This document shows positions 48,520 to 56,543 of a stretch of 64,000 nt of DNA, one piece after another; position 1 is the first letter of the stretch, and each line of letters opens with the position of its first letter. Source of the stretch: Spirochaetales bacterium (GTDB lineage: Bacteria > Spirochaetota > Spirochaetia > UBA9216). The stretch is from the NCBI GenBank assembly GCA_016839055.1, contig JAEKNX010000004.1, positions 310,001 to 374,000 on the forward strand, in the 5' to 3' direction. A program made the translations under genes and the position numbers. The notes under the pieces are model-generated. The model was not told the origin of the DNA, did no database searches, and saw only the letters and a program-made list of their open reading frames with translations.

Positions 48520-49423
48520 AGATGAGTATCCCCATTGCCACAAGAAAAATCATTATCAGGATTGTCGCTGCTTTGCATATTCTAAGGCAGTCATCGATGT
48601 CTCCGCTCTCCGGTTCCCGTCCCTTTTCATTGATTATATAGAATCCCTTTTTTTCGAGACGAAGGTCAAGAATTACCGCTATCGCAGCCATTGTCCAACC
48701 TGCATTCGGGCTTTCTGTTTTATTGCGACTTTGAAGCGTTTCGCGAAATGCTGAAATCAGATTTTTCTTTTTGCATCCCGCGATCATGATAAAAAAAGCA
48801 GTTATTCGGGCGGGAATGAAATTCAGGATATCATCCAGCCGGGCGGGGAACTTTCCTCCCCATTCATAATCATCCCTTCGGTAGCCGAGCATTGCGTCGC
48901 AGGTGTTGACAAAGCGGAAAGCCCATGCGCCGGCCAGGCCGAAAAGCAGATAGAAAAAGAAGGGAGAGGTGAAACTGTCGGTAATGTTTTCTGATGTCGA
49001 TTCGATGACAGCTGCGGCAATTCCGGGTTCAGTGAGTTCTGTTGTGTCGCGGCTTACCAGATGCCAGGCTGTCTGAGTTCTTGCTTTATCGAGTTCGCCT
49101 GTCTCTAATAGTTCCCGGATTTCCCCCGCAGCCTTGAAAAGATTCCGAAGTGAAAATGACAGCTTCAGAAGCGGAATGGAGAGCAGAATTATTAATAACA
49201 CGGGAAGAAATCCGATGAAATAAAGGGGGACTGATAAAAAAAAGATTCCTGATGAGGTGATTAATACTCCCCAAATGAACAGTCTGAATCTGCCCGGTAG
49301 TCTTTTCTTCCAGAGCATATCAATCCATTGTCCAATCCAGGCAACAGGGTGGAAGCTGTTCGGCGGATCTCCGAAAAAGAGATCAAGAATGAAGGACGCG
49401 GTGAGTATTGCTGAAATAATCAT
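48509..49423 (-). CDS. cbiB: Adenosylcobinamide-phosphate synthase
   Basis: Membrane enzyme of 304 residues attaching aminopropanol or its phosphate to adenosylcobyric acid. The start AILTASFILDLFFGDPPNSF followed by HPVAWIGQWIDML is diagnostic, and later blocks are SENITDSFTSPFFFYLLFGL and ARLDDILNFIPARITAF. It overlaps cbiP by 4 bases and the PLP enzyme by 11 bases. Confidence 0.95.
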   Translation of the reverse strand: MIISAILTASFILDLFFGDPPNSFHPVAWIGQWIDMLWKKRLPGRFRLFIWGVLITSSGIFFLSVPLYFIGFLPVLLIILLSIPLLKLSFSLRNLFKAAGEIRELLETGELDKARTQTAWHLVSRDTTELTEPGIAAAVIESTSENITDSFTSPFFFYLLFGLAGAWAFRFVNTCDAMLGYRRDDYEWGGKFPARLDDILNFIPARITAFFIMIAGCKKKNLISAFRETLQSRNKTESPNAGWTMAAIAVILDLRLEKKGFYIINEKGREPESGDIDDCLRICKAATILIMIFLVAMGILIYGI

Positions 49424-50919
49424 AGTCCGATTATCCGATCAAGAAGATTCATGTCGATGTTATCTCTTACTGTTTGTGCCAGAATATCAAGTTCCTCATC
49501 TCTCTTTGTTTCAAGGCTTACGGCCCTGCCTTCGGGCGTCCATCTGAGGGTTTTAAGCCAGCCTCGCCTGAACTCAGCCTCATCAAAGGCTCCGTGAAAA
49601 TAGGTTCCCCAGATTTTCCCGGATGCAGAGGCTGCTCCGTCAAAGCCGCCCGATTCTGTTTTAAAGATGGCGAGGGACTGATTATCGAGCTTTGTCTCTC
49701 CCATGTGGATCTCATATCCGGATATTTTAACCCCGCGGAGCCCTGCGAGAAAGCCGGAAGAGGAGATGCACTTTGCGGAAGACTGAATAGTTTTCTTTTT
49801 TCTGGTGAAATCGGTTTTTACCGGGAGCAGGGCAAGTCCTCGAAATGAGCCCGTATAGCCTTCAGCCCCGTCATCATCATTAATGCTTCGCCCTAGCATC
49901 TGATATCCGCCGCATATTCCTGTTACCGGAGTTCCGCCTTCAGCGAGTTTGGTTATCATTTCTGAAAGGCCGGTCTGTTTCAGCCAGAGAAGATCTCCAA
50001 TTGTAGTCTTTGTCCCGGGCAGAATGATCCAGTCAGGCTCTCCAAGCTCTTCAACCCGGCTGATGAATCTTAGTTTCAGCCCCTTCTCGATAAGCAGGGC
50101 GTCAAAGTCGTCATAGTTTGATATATGAGGGAAATGAATTACCGCAATATCGATCCCGGTTGTTCCGAACTCCCGGCGCTCATCGAGGAAGACCGAATCT
50201 TCCTGGGCCAGGAGGAGATCTTTAATATAAGGAATGACCCCGAGTGTCGGCCTTCCGTCAGTGAGATCTTCGAGCATTCTAAGTCCTGGCTCAAGCAGAC
50301 TGATGTCGCCCCGGAACTTATTAATGATAAATCCTTTAATGAGATCTCGTTCCTCAACCTCAAGCAGTTCAAGGGTTCCGTAGAGAAACGCAAAAACTCC
50401 GCCACGGTCGATATCCGCGGTAAGAAGAACCGGGGCAGATAAATGTCTGGCTACCCTCATGTTTACTATATCATTAGCTTTCAGATTTATTTCCGCCGGG
50501 CTTCCGGCTCCTTCGATTATGATGAGATCATTTTCTTTCTGTACAGTCTCGAGCACTTCGCAGACCTTGCCCCATAGCTGGTTTTTCTGTGAAAAGTAAC
50601 TGCTCCCGCTGAGCCTTGTAAGCGGCTCGCCCATTAGAACTACCTGACAGGAAGAATCTGTCTCAGGTTTAAGAAGTACAGGATTCATGTTTATTTCAGG
50701 CAGGCGTCTCGCGGCATAGGCCTGAAGAGCCTGGGCCCTGCCTATTTCGAGCCCCTCGGGAGTAACGAAAGAGTTGAGGGCCATATTCTGACTCTTGAAC
50801 GGAAAGACCTTAAAGCCCCTGTCGGCGTAAATCCGGCATAGGGCTGCGGTTAGAAGGCTCTTACCTACATTTGAGGATGTGCCCTGAATCATGAGGCATT
50901 TCGCCCCTATCTTTTTCAT
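49420..50919 (-). CDS. cbiP: Cobyric acid synthase
   Basis: Glutamine-dependent amidase that adds four amides to adenosylcobyrinic acid diamide. It has 499 residues. The ATP-binding half starts CLMIQGTSSNVGKSLLTAAL with FKSQNMALNSF. The glutamine amidotransferase half has LPGTKTTIGDL and the catalytic Cys in GICGGYQMLG, then the His in TYFHGAFDEAEF. First gene of the late cobalamin operon. No B12 riboswitch is visible in the 347 bases upstream. Confidence 0.96.
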   Translation of the reverse strand: MKKIGAKCLMIQGTSSNVGKSLLTAALCRIYADRGFKVFPFKSQNMALNSFVTPEGLEIGRAQALQAYAARRLPEINMNPVLLKPETDSSCQVVLMGEPLTRLSGSSYFSQKNQLWGKVCEVLETVQKENDLIIIEGAGSPAEINLKANDIVNMRVARHLSAPVLLTADIDRGGVFAFLYGTLELLEVEERDLIKGFIINKFRGDISLLEPGLRMLEDLTDGRPTLGVIPYIKDLLLAQEDSVFLDERREFGTTGIDIAVIHFPHISNYDDFDALLIEKGLKLRFISRVEELGEPDWIILPGTKTTIGDLLWLKQTGLSEMITKLAEGGTPVTGICGGYQMLGRSINDDDGAEGYTGSFRGLALLPVKTDFTRKKKTIQSSAKCISSSGFLAGLRGVKISGYEIHMGETKLDNQSLAIFKTESGGFDGAASASGKIWGTYFHGAFDEAEFRRGWLKTLRWTPEGRAVSLETKRDEELDILAQTVRDNIDMNLLDRIIGL

Positions 50920-51266
50920 TTTTCCACAATAACGCCGAATACTGTTTTGAGCAATTAAAATATTGTTATATATATAAATATTTTATCGCGGTTATTAGAT
51001 TTTGCGGGAGGGTCGTAGATATGCATTGTGATAAGGACAGGGCATGATAGAAAAACGGTTGTCATGATTCAGCTTATACAAAGTTCAACCAGGTTATAGC
51101 AAGAGGCTCAATTAATGCGGAATGATAATCCGAACAACATCTTAAGAAAGCAATAATGATACTGTCAGCGAAGTGATTTTGAAAATTTAATAAAATTTAA
51201 AGAAAATGTGATGCGTGAAATCGGTTTCCGGCTCATAATAGCTAATAAAGATAAGGAAGTGATTTT
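50920..51266. other. Gene-free divergent intergenic region, AT-rich
   Basis: Lies between the divergent cbiP and agmatinase-family genes. It must contain both promoters, but no confident -35/-10 pair, B12 box, terminator or open frame was found. Bases 50955-50990 are strongly AT-rich (TATATATAAATATTTTAT) and could hold the cbiP promoter. AAGGAAG precedes the agmatinase start. Confidence 0.5.
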
Positions 51267-52139
51267 ATGAATATTCAGACGCCAGAACATACAACATTCT
51301 TCTACGGCGGCACCGATACAATTGAGGAGGCGGACATCGTTCTCGCCGGTTTCTCGTATGACTGCACGGCAAGTTTCAGGGCCGGTACTCGTTTCGGACC
51401 GCGTGAGCTGCGATCATATCCCGGGGACGGGCTTGAAACCTTCTCATTCTACTTCGGAGAAGATCTTGAAGATGTAGCCTACCACGATGCGGGTGATATG
51501 GAGCCGGTCTACGGGGATCCTCTGCCGATGATCGATATCTATAAGGCTGCCGCAAGTGAGCTTATATCTGAAAATCGGCGGCTTATAGCAATAGGCGGTG
51601 AGCATCTTATAACCTATCCATTTTTCCTTGCGACGAAGATTCTTCACGGGAATTTCACAATGGTACATCTCGATGCTCATGCCGATCTTGCAATAATTAA
51701 TCATGTCGGCTCGCGGGTAGCGCACGGTACGGTAATGAACCTATGCCTTGAAGCAGGGCTTCAGAAACTGGTTCAGTATGGAATCAGAAGCGGCAATAGG
51801 CAGGAATGGGAAATGCGGCAGAATGATCCCCGGATAATACCCGCAACCAGTCTTGAGGAATTTGATGATAGTCTCGATGACGGTGAGAAGATCTATCTTA
51901 CAATCGATGTAGATTTTTTCGACCCCGCCTATGTTCCCGGTACCGGGACTCCTGAAGCCGGCGGCGCCAGCTTTGGAGATTACGTGCAAATCCTAAAAAT
52001 ATTACGTAGAAAGAGGGTTCGCATAATCGGAGCCGATCTCGTCGAACTTGCGCCTGAACTTGACAGTTCCCGCAACTCCACGGTCTTTGTCGGCAAGGTT
52101 CTGCGAGAGCTGCTTCTTACAATGCACGCGCTTAAATAG
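51267..52139 (+). CDS. speB: Agmatinase/arginase family ureohydrolase
   Basis: Dimanganese hydrolase of 290 residues, probably agmatine to putrescine and urea. The N-terminal GFSYDCTASFRAGTRFGPRE is typical of agmatinases. Metal ligands are visible in GGEHLITYP, VHLDAHADL and TIDVDFFDPAYVPGTGTPE. Length fits SpeB (about 290-306). The only plus-strand gene in a minus-strand stretch. The SDR gene is convergent, 8 bases past the stop. Another guanidino substrate is possible, as the family is broad. Confidence 0.88.
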   Translation: MNIQTPEHTTFFYGGTDTIEEADIVLAGFSYDCTASFRAGTRFGPRELRSYPGDGLETFSFYFGEDLEDVAYHDAGDMEPVYGDPLPMIDIYKAAASELISENRRLIAIGGEHLITYPFFLATKILHGNFTMVHLDAHADLAIINHVGSRVAHGTVMNLCLEAGLQKLVQYGIRSGNRQEWEMRQNDPRIIPATSLEEFDDSLDDGEKIYLTIDVDFFDPAYVPGTGTPEAGGASFGDYVQILKILRRKRVRIIGADLVELAPELDSSRNSTVFVGKVLRELLLTMHALK

Positions 52140-52147
52140 GGGAACTT

Positions 52148-52918
52148 CTAATAGCCTGCCGTCAGTCCGAAGTCGATAGACAGGCAGGCTCCGGTTATTG
52201 CTTCCACCTTGCCGGATGCCAGGAAAAGGATACATCGCGCGACTTCCTCAGGCCGGGTGAAACGCCTGCCGGGACGTTCTGGATATACTTCGAGCAGATC
52301 TTTAATGTAGGCTTCGTCATCTCCACCGCCATAAGTTTCCATTGCCTTGTCAAGCATCGGGGTTGCGACGTCTCCGGGGCAGACGGCGTTAACTCTTATG
52401 TTCTTCCTGGCAAGTTCAACCGCGAGTGACTTGGTAAGGAGGGTTATTCCTCCCTTCGACGCGCAGTAGACAGCCGCCAGATCGTTGCCGACCAGCCCTG
52501 AGTCAGAGCTGATGTTTACAATGCAGCCGGAGCTTTTTTCAAGATAGGGAATGGCGTGACGGCAGATGAAGAAGGTTCCCCTGAGGTTTGTATCCATCAC
52601 CGAGTTCCACTGTGCGTCGGTCACCATCTCCGCCGGACCTTCGAGCCAGATACCGGCGCTGTTTACGACAATATCTATTCCGCCGAGTTTTCCGGCCGTT
52701 TTTGTAACGATTTTTTTGCAGCCTTCCGCGGTTGAAACATCGCCCTCAATCAAGTGCAGCCTTTCACTGTTTATCTTTTCAGATGCCTTTCTTAGGCTTT
52801 TTTCGCTGCGGCCGACAATGCAGACTAAAGCCCCGTCTGATGTAAACGCTTCGGCGGCGGCAAGACCTATTCCGCTGGTTCCGCCGGTAATTAGTACTCT
52901 TTTGTTTTCAAATTCCAT
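52148..52918 (-). CDS. Short-chain dehydrogenase/reductase (classical SDR)
   Basis: NAD(P)-dependent oxidoreductase of 256 residues. The cofactor motif is TGGTSGIG at about 11-18, NNAG is replaced by NSAG in IVVNSAGIW, the catalytic Ser is in VNISSDSG and YxxxK is YCASKGG. The C-terminal block RPEEVARCILFLAS and the GACLSIDFG tail are classical. Substrate unknown. The methyltransferase gene ends 60 bases upstream in the same direction, so it may be the tail of the alpha-glucoside operon. Confidence 0.9.
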   Translation of the reverse strand: MEFENKRVLITGGTSGIGLAAAEAFTSDGALVCIVGRSEKSLRKASEKINSERLHLIEGDVSTAEGCKKIVTKTAGKLGGIDIVVNSAGIWLEGPAEMVTDAQWNSVMDTNLRGTFFICRHAIPYLEKSSGCIVNISSDSGLVGNDLAAVYCASKGGITLLTKSLAVELARKNIRVNAVCPGDVATPMLDKAMETYGGGDDEAYIKDLLEVYPERPGRRFTRPEEVARCILFLASGKVEAITGACLSIDFGLTAGY

Positions 52919-52978
52919 ATGAGGAGCATAACGCGCGGCAGCGGCGCGGGCAAGTATTTTTTTCAGAGGAAGAGAAGC

Positions 52979-54769
52979 TTAAAGCTGCAGGTTTTTGATA
53001 TATTGGATTTCAGCCTCGGTCAGTCCAAAGAGCCCGGTTAGCCTCTCCTCTGAAGGAACACCAAGCGGCAGCGGCAGCTCCTCGAGGTTACTTCGGAGAA
53101 CCTTTACCGAATTAAACTTTTTAACATAGAGGAAGTTGTAAATATCCGAGTTCAGCAGCTGCATTAGGAGAGGGGCGGGAAGGCAGCCGGGTCCCGGCAG
53201 CAGGATGTTGGCGCTGTTGAGCGTCAGAGTTCCCTGCCTGTCCAGGGCGAAGACGAGCTTTTTTGAAATAAATTTGTATACAAGCTTCTCGGCGGAGCGG
53301 TATTTCCATTCAGGTGCCGTCTGCTGAAATATATCCGGCTCAAATTTAATAAAATGTGATGCCGGCCTTATCGTGCCCGGCCCTATGTCGCCGCCGCGGA
53401 TTAATGGCTCGAACCCCGGTCTATTCTCTATGCTGACATACTTTTTATTATCACCGGTAACAATTCCAAGCGCCCATTCTGCGCGGCCTGACAATGTGAA
53501 ATGCGGGACGGAATAGATCTTGTCGATTATTTTAATATCATTGCTGTTTATATTTATGTTGAAAGCAAGGCTGCTGTCAGCAGGCCGGGGATTGTCCGGA
53601 CTTGTAAGCATTTCCAGGGTGATAACAGGAGTATAGACCCCCTTGAAGATTTTTCCGAGCTTCCTGACTTTCGTTATCCTGCTTCTATCGAGGATGAGCT
53701 CCCGGACATCTTTATGCATCCTGACATTGGTTATTGATTCAGGCAGCACCAGGGAGACCATCCCTCCTATACTCGAAAGTTCGAAGGCTCGGCTGATGAA
53801 GTAGGAGAAACTCTCACCGCTTTTTATCATCGGGAATCTTTTCTCCAGCTCTGCTCTTTTTGCAGAATTGCAGGCGCCCCAGGGCGGGTTTGTGGCCGTT
53901 ATATCAAAGGCGGAAGGAAAGCCCTCCGGAGGCTGGAGCAGGCTGTCGCAGGCGAATACTTTCGGCTGAAAATCTATGTCCGGGCACTCAAGCAGGATGT
54001 TGGACGCAGCCATGAAGGCGGCTGTACTGTCCGAGTCCATTCCATATGTTCTCTCCGGAGAGCCGCCTGCCGCGATGAATGACAGCATAAACTGTCCTGT
54101 CCCGCAGCATGGGTCGACGAATAGCGGATTATCAGTCTTGAGACCTCTCATGGCCGAAGCAATCATCGACGCGGAAATGTCCGCGGGCGTGTAGAATGAA
54201 CCCGAGACTGATCTGTCGCCCCGCTGCCGCACGGCCTGGTAGATAATTCCGGCTATATCCGTCTCGGAGGGGGGCAGTTTTGGCAGGTCTATCCTCATCA
54301 TTGCAGATGCGGCCGCGGTGAAGCCGGGACTGAGGGTGAGCTCAAGCTGCATGAATCTTTCTCTCAGATGGCTGAACACCACCTTGCTGCCGTAATTATT
54401 CGGATTGAAATCCAGAAGGACTATAGGTTCCGCGGTGCTTACCTGTCCGCTATCTATAAACTGTTTTAACGAGAGCAGAAACATTAGTTCAGGGCCGTCA
54501 AGCTCTATCTTTGATACCGCGTCACAGAGGACGCGGTACTCTGCCGCGGGACTAATAGTGCCGGCAGTCTTCTTTTTATTTGCTCTCCGGTTAAGTCTGT
54601 CAATCTCTCCGCTCTGGATCTTTTCAAGGAGGCTGAGAACTTCACTCTTCCTGTAGCCTCCATCCTGTTTGGTGAGATATTCGTGTCTTTCCCAGTTTAG
54701 AATACTTGCTTTCGAGATACCTATAAGTTGTGCCGTCTGTGCTGCCGTGAGCAGGTCGCTACCAATCAT
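52979..54769 (-). CDS. Adenine-specific DNA methyltransferase with N-terminal helix-turn-helix
   Basis: Class I N6-adenine methyltransferase of 596 residues. Residues 1-60 look like a MerR-type helix-turn-helix (TAAQTAQLIGISKASILNWE). The SAM motif is FVDPCCGTGQFMLSFI and the catalytic motif NPPW lies in ITATNPPWGAC. A C-terminal region resembles the target-recognition part of TaqI/Eco57I-type enzymes. No restriction endonuclease gene is adjacent, so it may be solitary, with a regulatory or protective role. It starts 39 bases after the sucrose phosphorylase-family gene, an unusual operon partner. Confidence 0.85.
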   Translation of the reverse strand: MIGSDLLTAAQTAQLIGISKASILNWERHEYLTKQDGGYRKSEVLSLLEKIQSGEIDRLNRRANKKKTAGTISPAAEYRVLCDAVSKIELDGPELMFLLSLKQFIDSGQVSTAEPIVLLDFNPNNYGSKVVFSHLRERFMQLELTLSPGFTAAASAMMRIDLPKLPPSETDIAGIIYQAVRQRGDRSVSGSFYTPADISASMIASAMRGLKTDNPLFVDPCCGTGQFMLSFIAAGGSPERTYGMDSDSTAAFMAASNILLECPDIDFQPKVFACDSLLQPPEGFPSAFDITATNPPWGACNSAKRAELEKRFPMIKSGESFSYFISRAFELSSIGGMVSLVLPESITNVRMHKDVRELILDRSRITKVRKLGKIFKGVYTPVITLEMLTSPDNPRPADSSLAFNININSNDIKIIDKIYSVPHFTLSGRAEWALGIVTGDNKKYVSIENRPGFEPLIRGGDIGPGTIRPASHFIKFEPDIFQQTAPEWKYRSAEKLVYKFISKKLVFALDRQGTLTLNSANILLPGPGCLPAPLLMQLLNSDIYNFLYVKKFNSVKVLRSNLEELPLPLGVPSEERLTGLFGLTEAEIQYIKNLQL

Positions 54770-54808
54770 TTTCTGTTTGAGATTTTATCATTTTACGCCT
54801 GTTCGAAT

Positions 54809-56251
54809 CTACGGTCTGAAACTTCTTATCTCTCCACCGGCGTCCTTTAAGGTTATGATCGTCCTTTTAATAGATAAATCGGCGGTCAGCACGGCAGTTT
54901 CCCCGTCCTTATTCCAGATTATCTCAAGAGTCTTGTTGTCCTTGTTTTCAGATAGAGAAAAATTCCCTTCAAATGCAGTACATGTCATCCTTAATTTCAT
55001 CAGATTTTTAAGCCGCCGCACAACCGGGCGGTTCATCTCTTCGGAGATTTCAGAGTTTGAGTAGTTGTGGCGGTTTATGTCGCGCCCGTTGCGGGTTGCC
55101 TCTACAAGCTCTGTATCGTTTTTTCCCGCGAGAGCACCGACGTAATATACCTGAGGGGTTCCGGGAGTGAAAAACTGTATTGCCCTTGCCATTATGTAGG
55201 CATCATCTTCCTCTCCAATGGCTGAGTAGAAGGTACAGTTTATCTGGTAGATATCGAGGTTCTGGTATTCGGAGGTGGAGTATTTTCTCTTGATATTCGA
55301 CCCCCGGCTGTAGAGTTTTTCCACAGTAAAATCGGTTTGTTCAGGGGTGAGCAGGTCGGCCGCGTCGACAACTCCGATGCCGTCGTGGGTATCGAGGGTT
55401 GTGAACTGCTTTCTCGGGCAGATTGAAAGCCAGTTTTTCAAGGGGGAGAAGTCTTCGGCGTACCATGAATACAGCAGCAGCAGAGGGAGTGCAAAGTCAT
55501 ATACCCTATACCCCTTGGACGCCATCTTGAGCTGAATGCTATAGTGCTCATGCATTTCAGGAAGAAGTTCAATATTGAATTTCGACGCAATGGCTTCCAG
55601 TTTTTCAAGAGTCTCCCAGATGTCCGGCTCTACCATGAAGCAGGAGGTTCCGCGCTTTTTTGTTATGTAGCCCACGGCGTCCAGTCTGACCATGTTTATT
55701 CCACCGTCTTTAAGCCTGCGGAGCGTCTTTCTAAAGAGGCTCTCGCCTGCTTCAGAAGAGATGTCTATGTCTATCTGCTGCTCTGAAAATGTACACCAGA
55801 CCTTCCTCTCTGTTCCTGATGGAAAGTTTATTGTAAGCCACGGCTCGGTCGGCTGCCGACGGTAGATGGCCGAAATCTCTTTTTCGGTTGGGCCCGCTTC
55901 ACCGAAGATCTTTTCAATCGGAAGAAACAGTCCTGAATACCGGGAATCATCTTCATTTTTAAGCCAATCTTTGAAGTAGACTGATTCTCTCGATATATGG
56001 TTAACCATAAAGTCGGCTATTATTTCGTAGTCGGCGCCCAGGGCAGCGGTATCCTCCCAGCTTCCCAGCGTTGAATCTACTTCGTCGTAATTGATAGGTG
56101 AAAAACCCCTGTCTCCCGATGATGGGAAGAAGGGGAGGAGGTGTATTCCAGAGAAACATCCCTGGAAGTTCTTATTCAGGTTGGAGAGGAGGGCTTTCAG
56201 ATTCCCTCCGAGGCTGTCGGCATAGGTGATTAACACAACTCCGTTTTTCAT
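54809..56251 (-). CDS. gtfA: Sucrose phosphorylase-family enzyme (GH13_18)
   Basis: Cytoplasmic glycoside phosphorylase of 480 residues. Catalytic residues fall almost exactly where they do in Bifidobacterium sucrose phosphorylase: Asp191 in MVRLDAVGY, Glu232 in LLPEMHEHYS and Asp290 in TLDTHDGIGV. The start NGVVLITYADSLGGNLKAL is typical. It would split an imported alpha-glucoside with phosphate, releasing glucose 1-phosphate. Sucrose, sucrose 6-phosphate, glucosylglycerate and glucosylglycerol are all possible substrates in this subfamily. The aglEFG-like importer genes lie upstream in the same direction. A block of hairpins precedes its ribosome binding site. Confidence 0.9.
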   Translation of the reverse strand: MKNGVVLITYADSLGGNLKALLSNLNKNFQGCFSGIHLLPFFPSSGDRGFSPINYDEVDSTLGSWEDTAALGADYEIIADFMVNHISRESVYFKDWLKNEDDSRYSGLFLPIEKIFGEAGPTEKEISAIYRRQPTEPWLTINFPSGTERKVWCTFSEQQIDIDISSEAGESLFRKTLRRLKDGGINMVRLDAVGYITKKRGTSCFMVEPDIWETLEKLEAIASKFNIELLPEMHEHYSIQLKMASKGYRVYDFALPLLLLYSWYAEDFSPLKNWLSICPRKQFTTLDTHDGIGVVDAADLLTPEQTDFTVEKLYSRGSNIKRKYSTSEYQNLDIYQINCTFYSAIGEEDDAYIMARAIQFFTPGTPQVYYVGALAGKNDTELVEATRNGRDINRHNYSNSEISEEMNRPVVRRLKNLMKLRMTCTAFEGNFSLSENKDNKTLEIIWNKDGETAVLTADLSIKRTIITLKDAGGEIRSFRP

Positions 56252-56267
56252 TTATTACTCCTAATAT

Positions 56268-56543
56268 CCCGCCACAGATGGCGGGTGAATTAAGTGAAGT
56301 TTGAAAGGCTCTGCCTTCAAACTTCAGAAAAACCTTGCCATGGAAGGTCGTAGATTAACCCCGCCATGGATGGCGGGTGAATGAAGCGAAGTTTGAAAGG
56401 CTCTGCCTTTAAACTTCAGAAAGAAATTGGACATGGAAGGTCTTATATTAACCCGCCACGGAGGGCGGGCAAACCAGGGCGAAGTATTAAAAGTTTTGCT
56501 TTTAATACTTCTAAATGAAATTGAACAAGGATGTTCAATTTCA
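56268..56543 (-). repeat. Array of hairpin modules between aglG and gtfA
   Basis: Read on the minus strand, a full module comes first: H1 with arms TGAAATTGAAC (56543-56516), H2 (56511-56481, 13-base stem) and H3 (56469-56452). Two further H2-H3 units follow (56417-56388 with 56377-56360, and 56325-56296 with 56285-56268), each preceded by a decayed H1 that keeps a TTCCAT centre. H3 stems are all CCCGCC/GGCGGG with sense loops CTCCGT, ATCCAT and ATCTGT; the intact H1 loop is ATCCTT. The last H3 ends 16 bases before the gtfA start, with AGGAGT between. These are the same kind of elements as at 7721, 8263 and 16431. Confidence 0.85.

Noticed and set aside
50920-51266. Cobalamin riboswitch before cbiP
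   Set aside because: No GCCACTG-like B12 box or its complement could be found on the minus strand, and the region is AT-rich.
56268-56543. Array as a conventional rho-independent terminator
   Set aside because: Stems are mostly not followed by T-runs, and the genes on both sides are co-directional and functionally linked; several hairpins in series exceed what a terminator needs.
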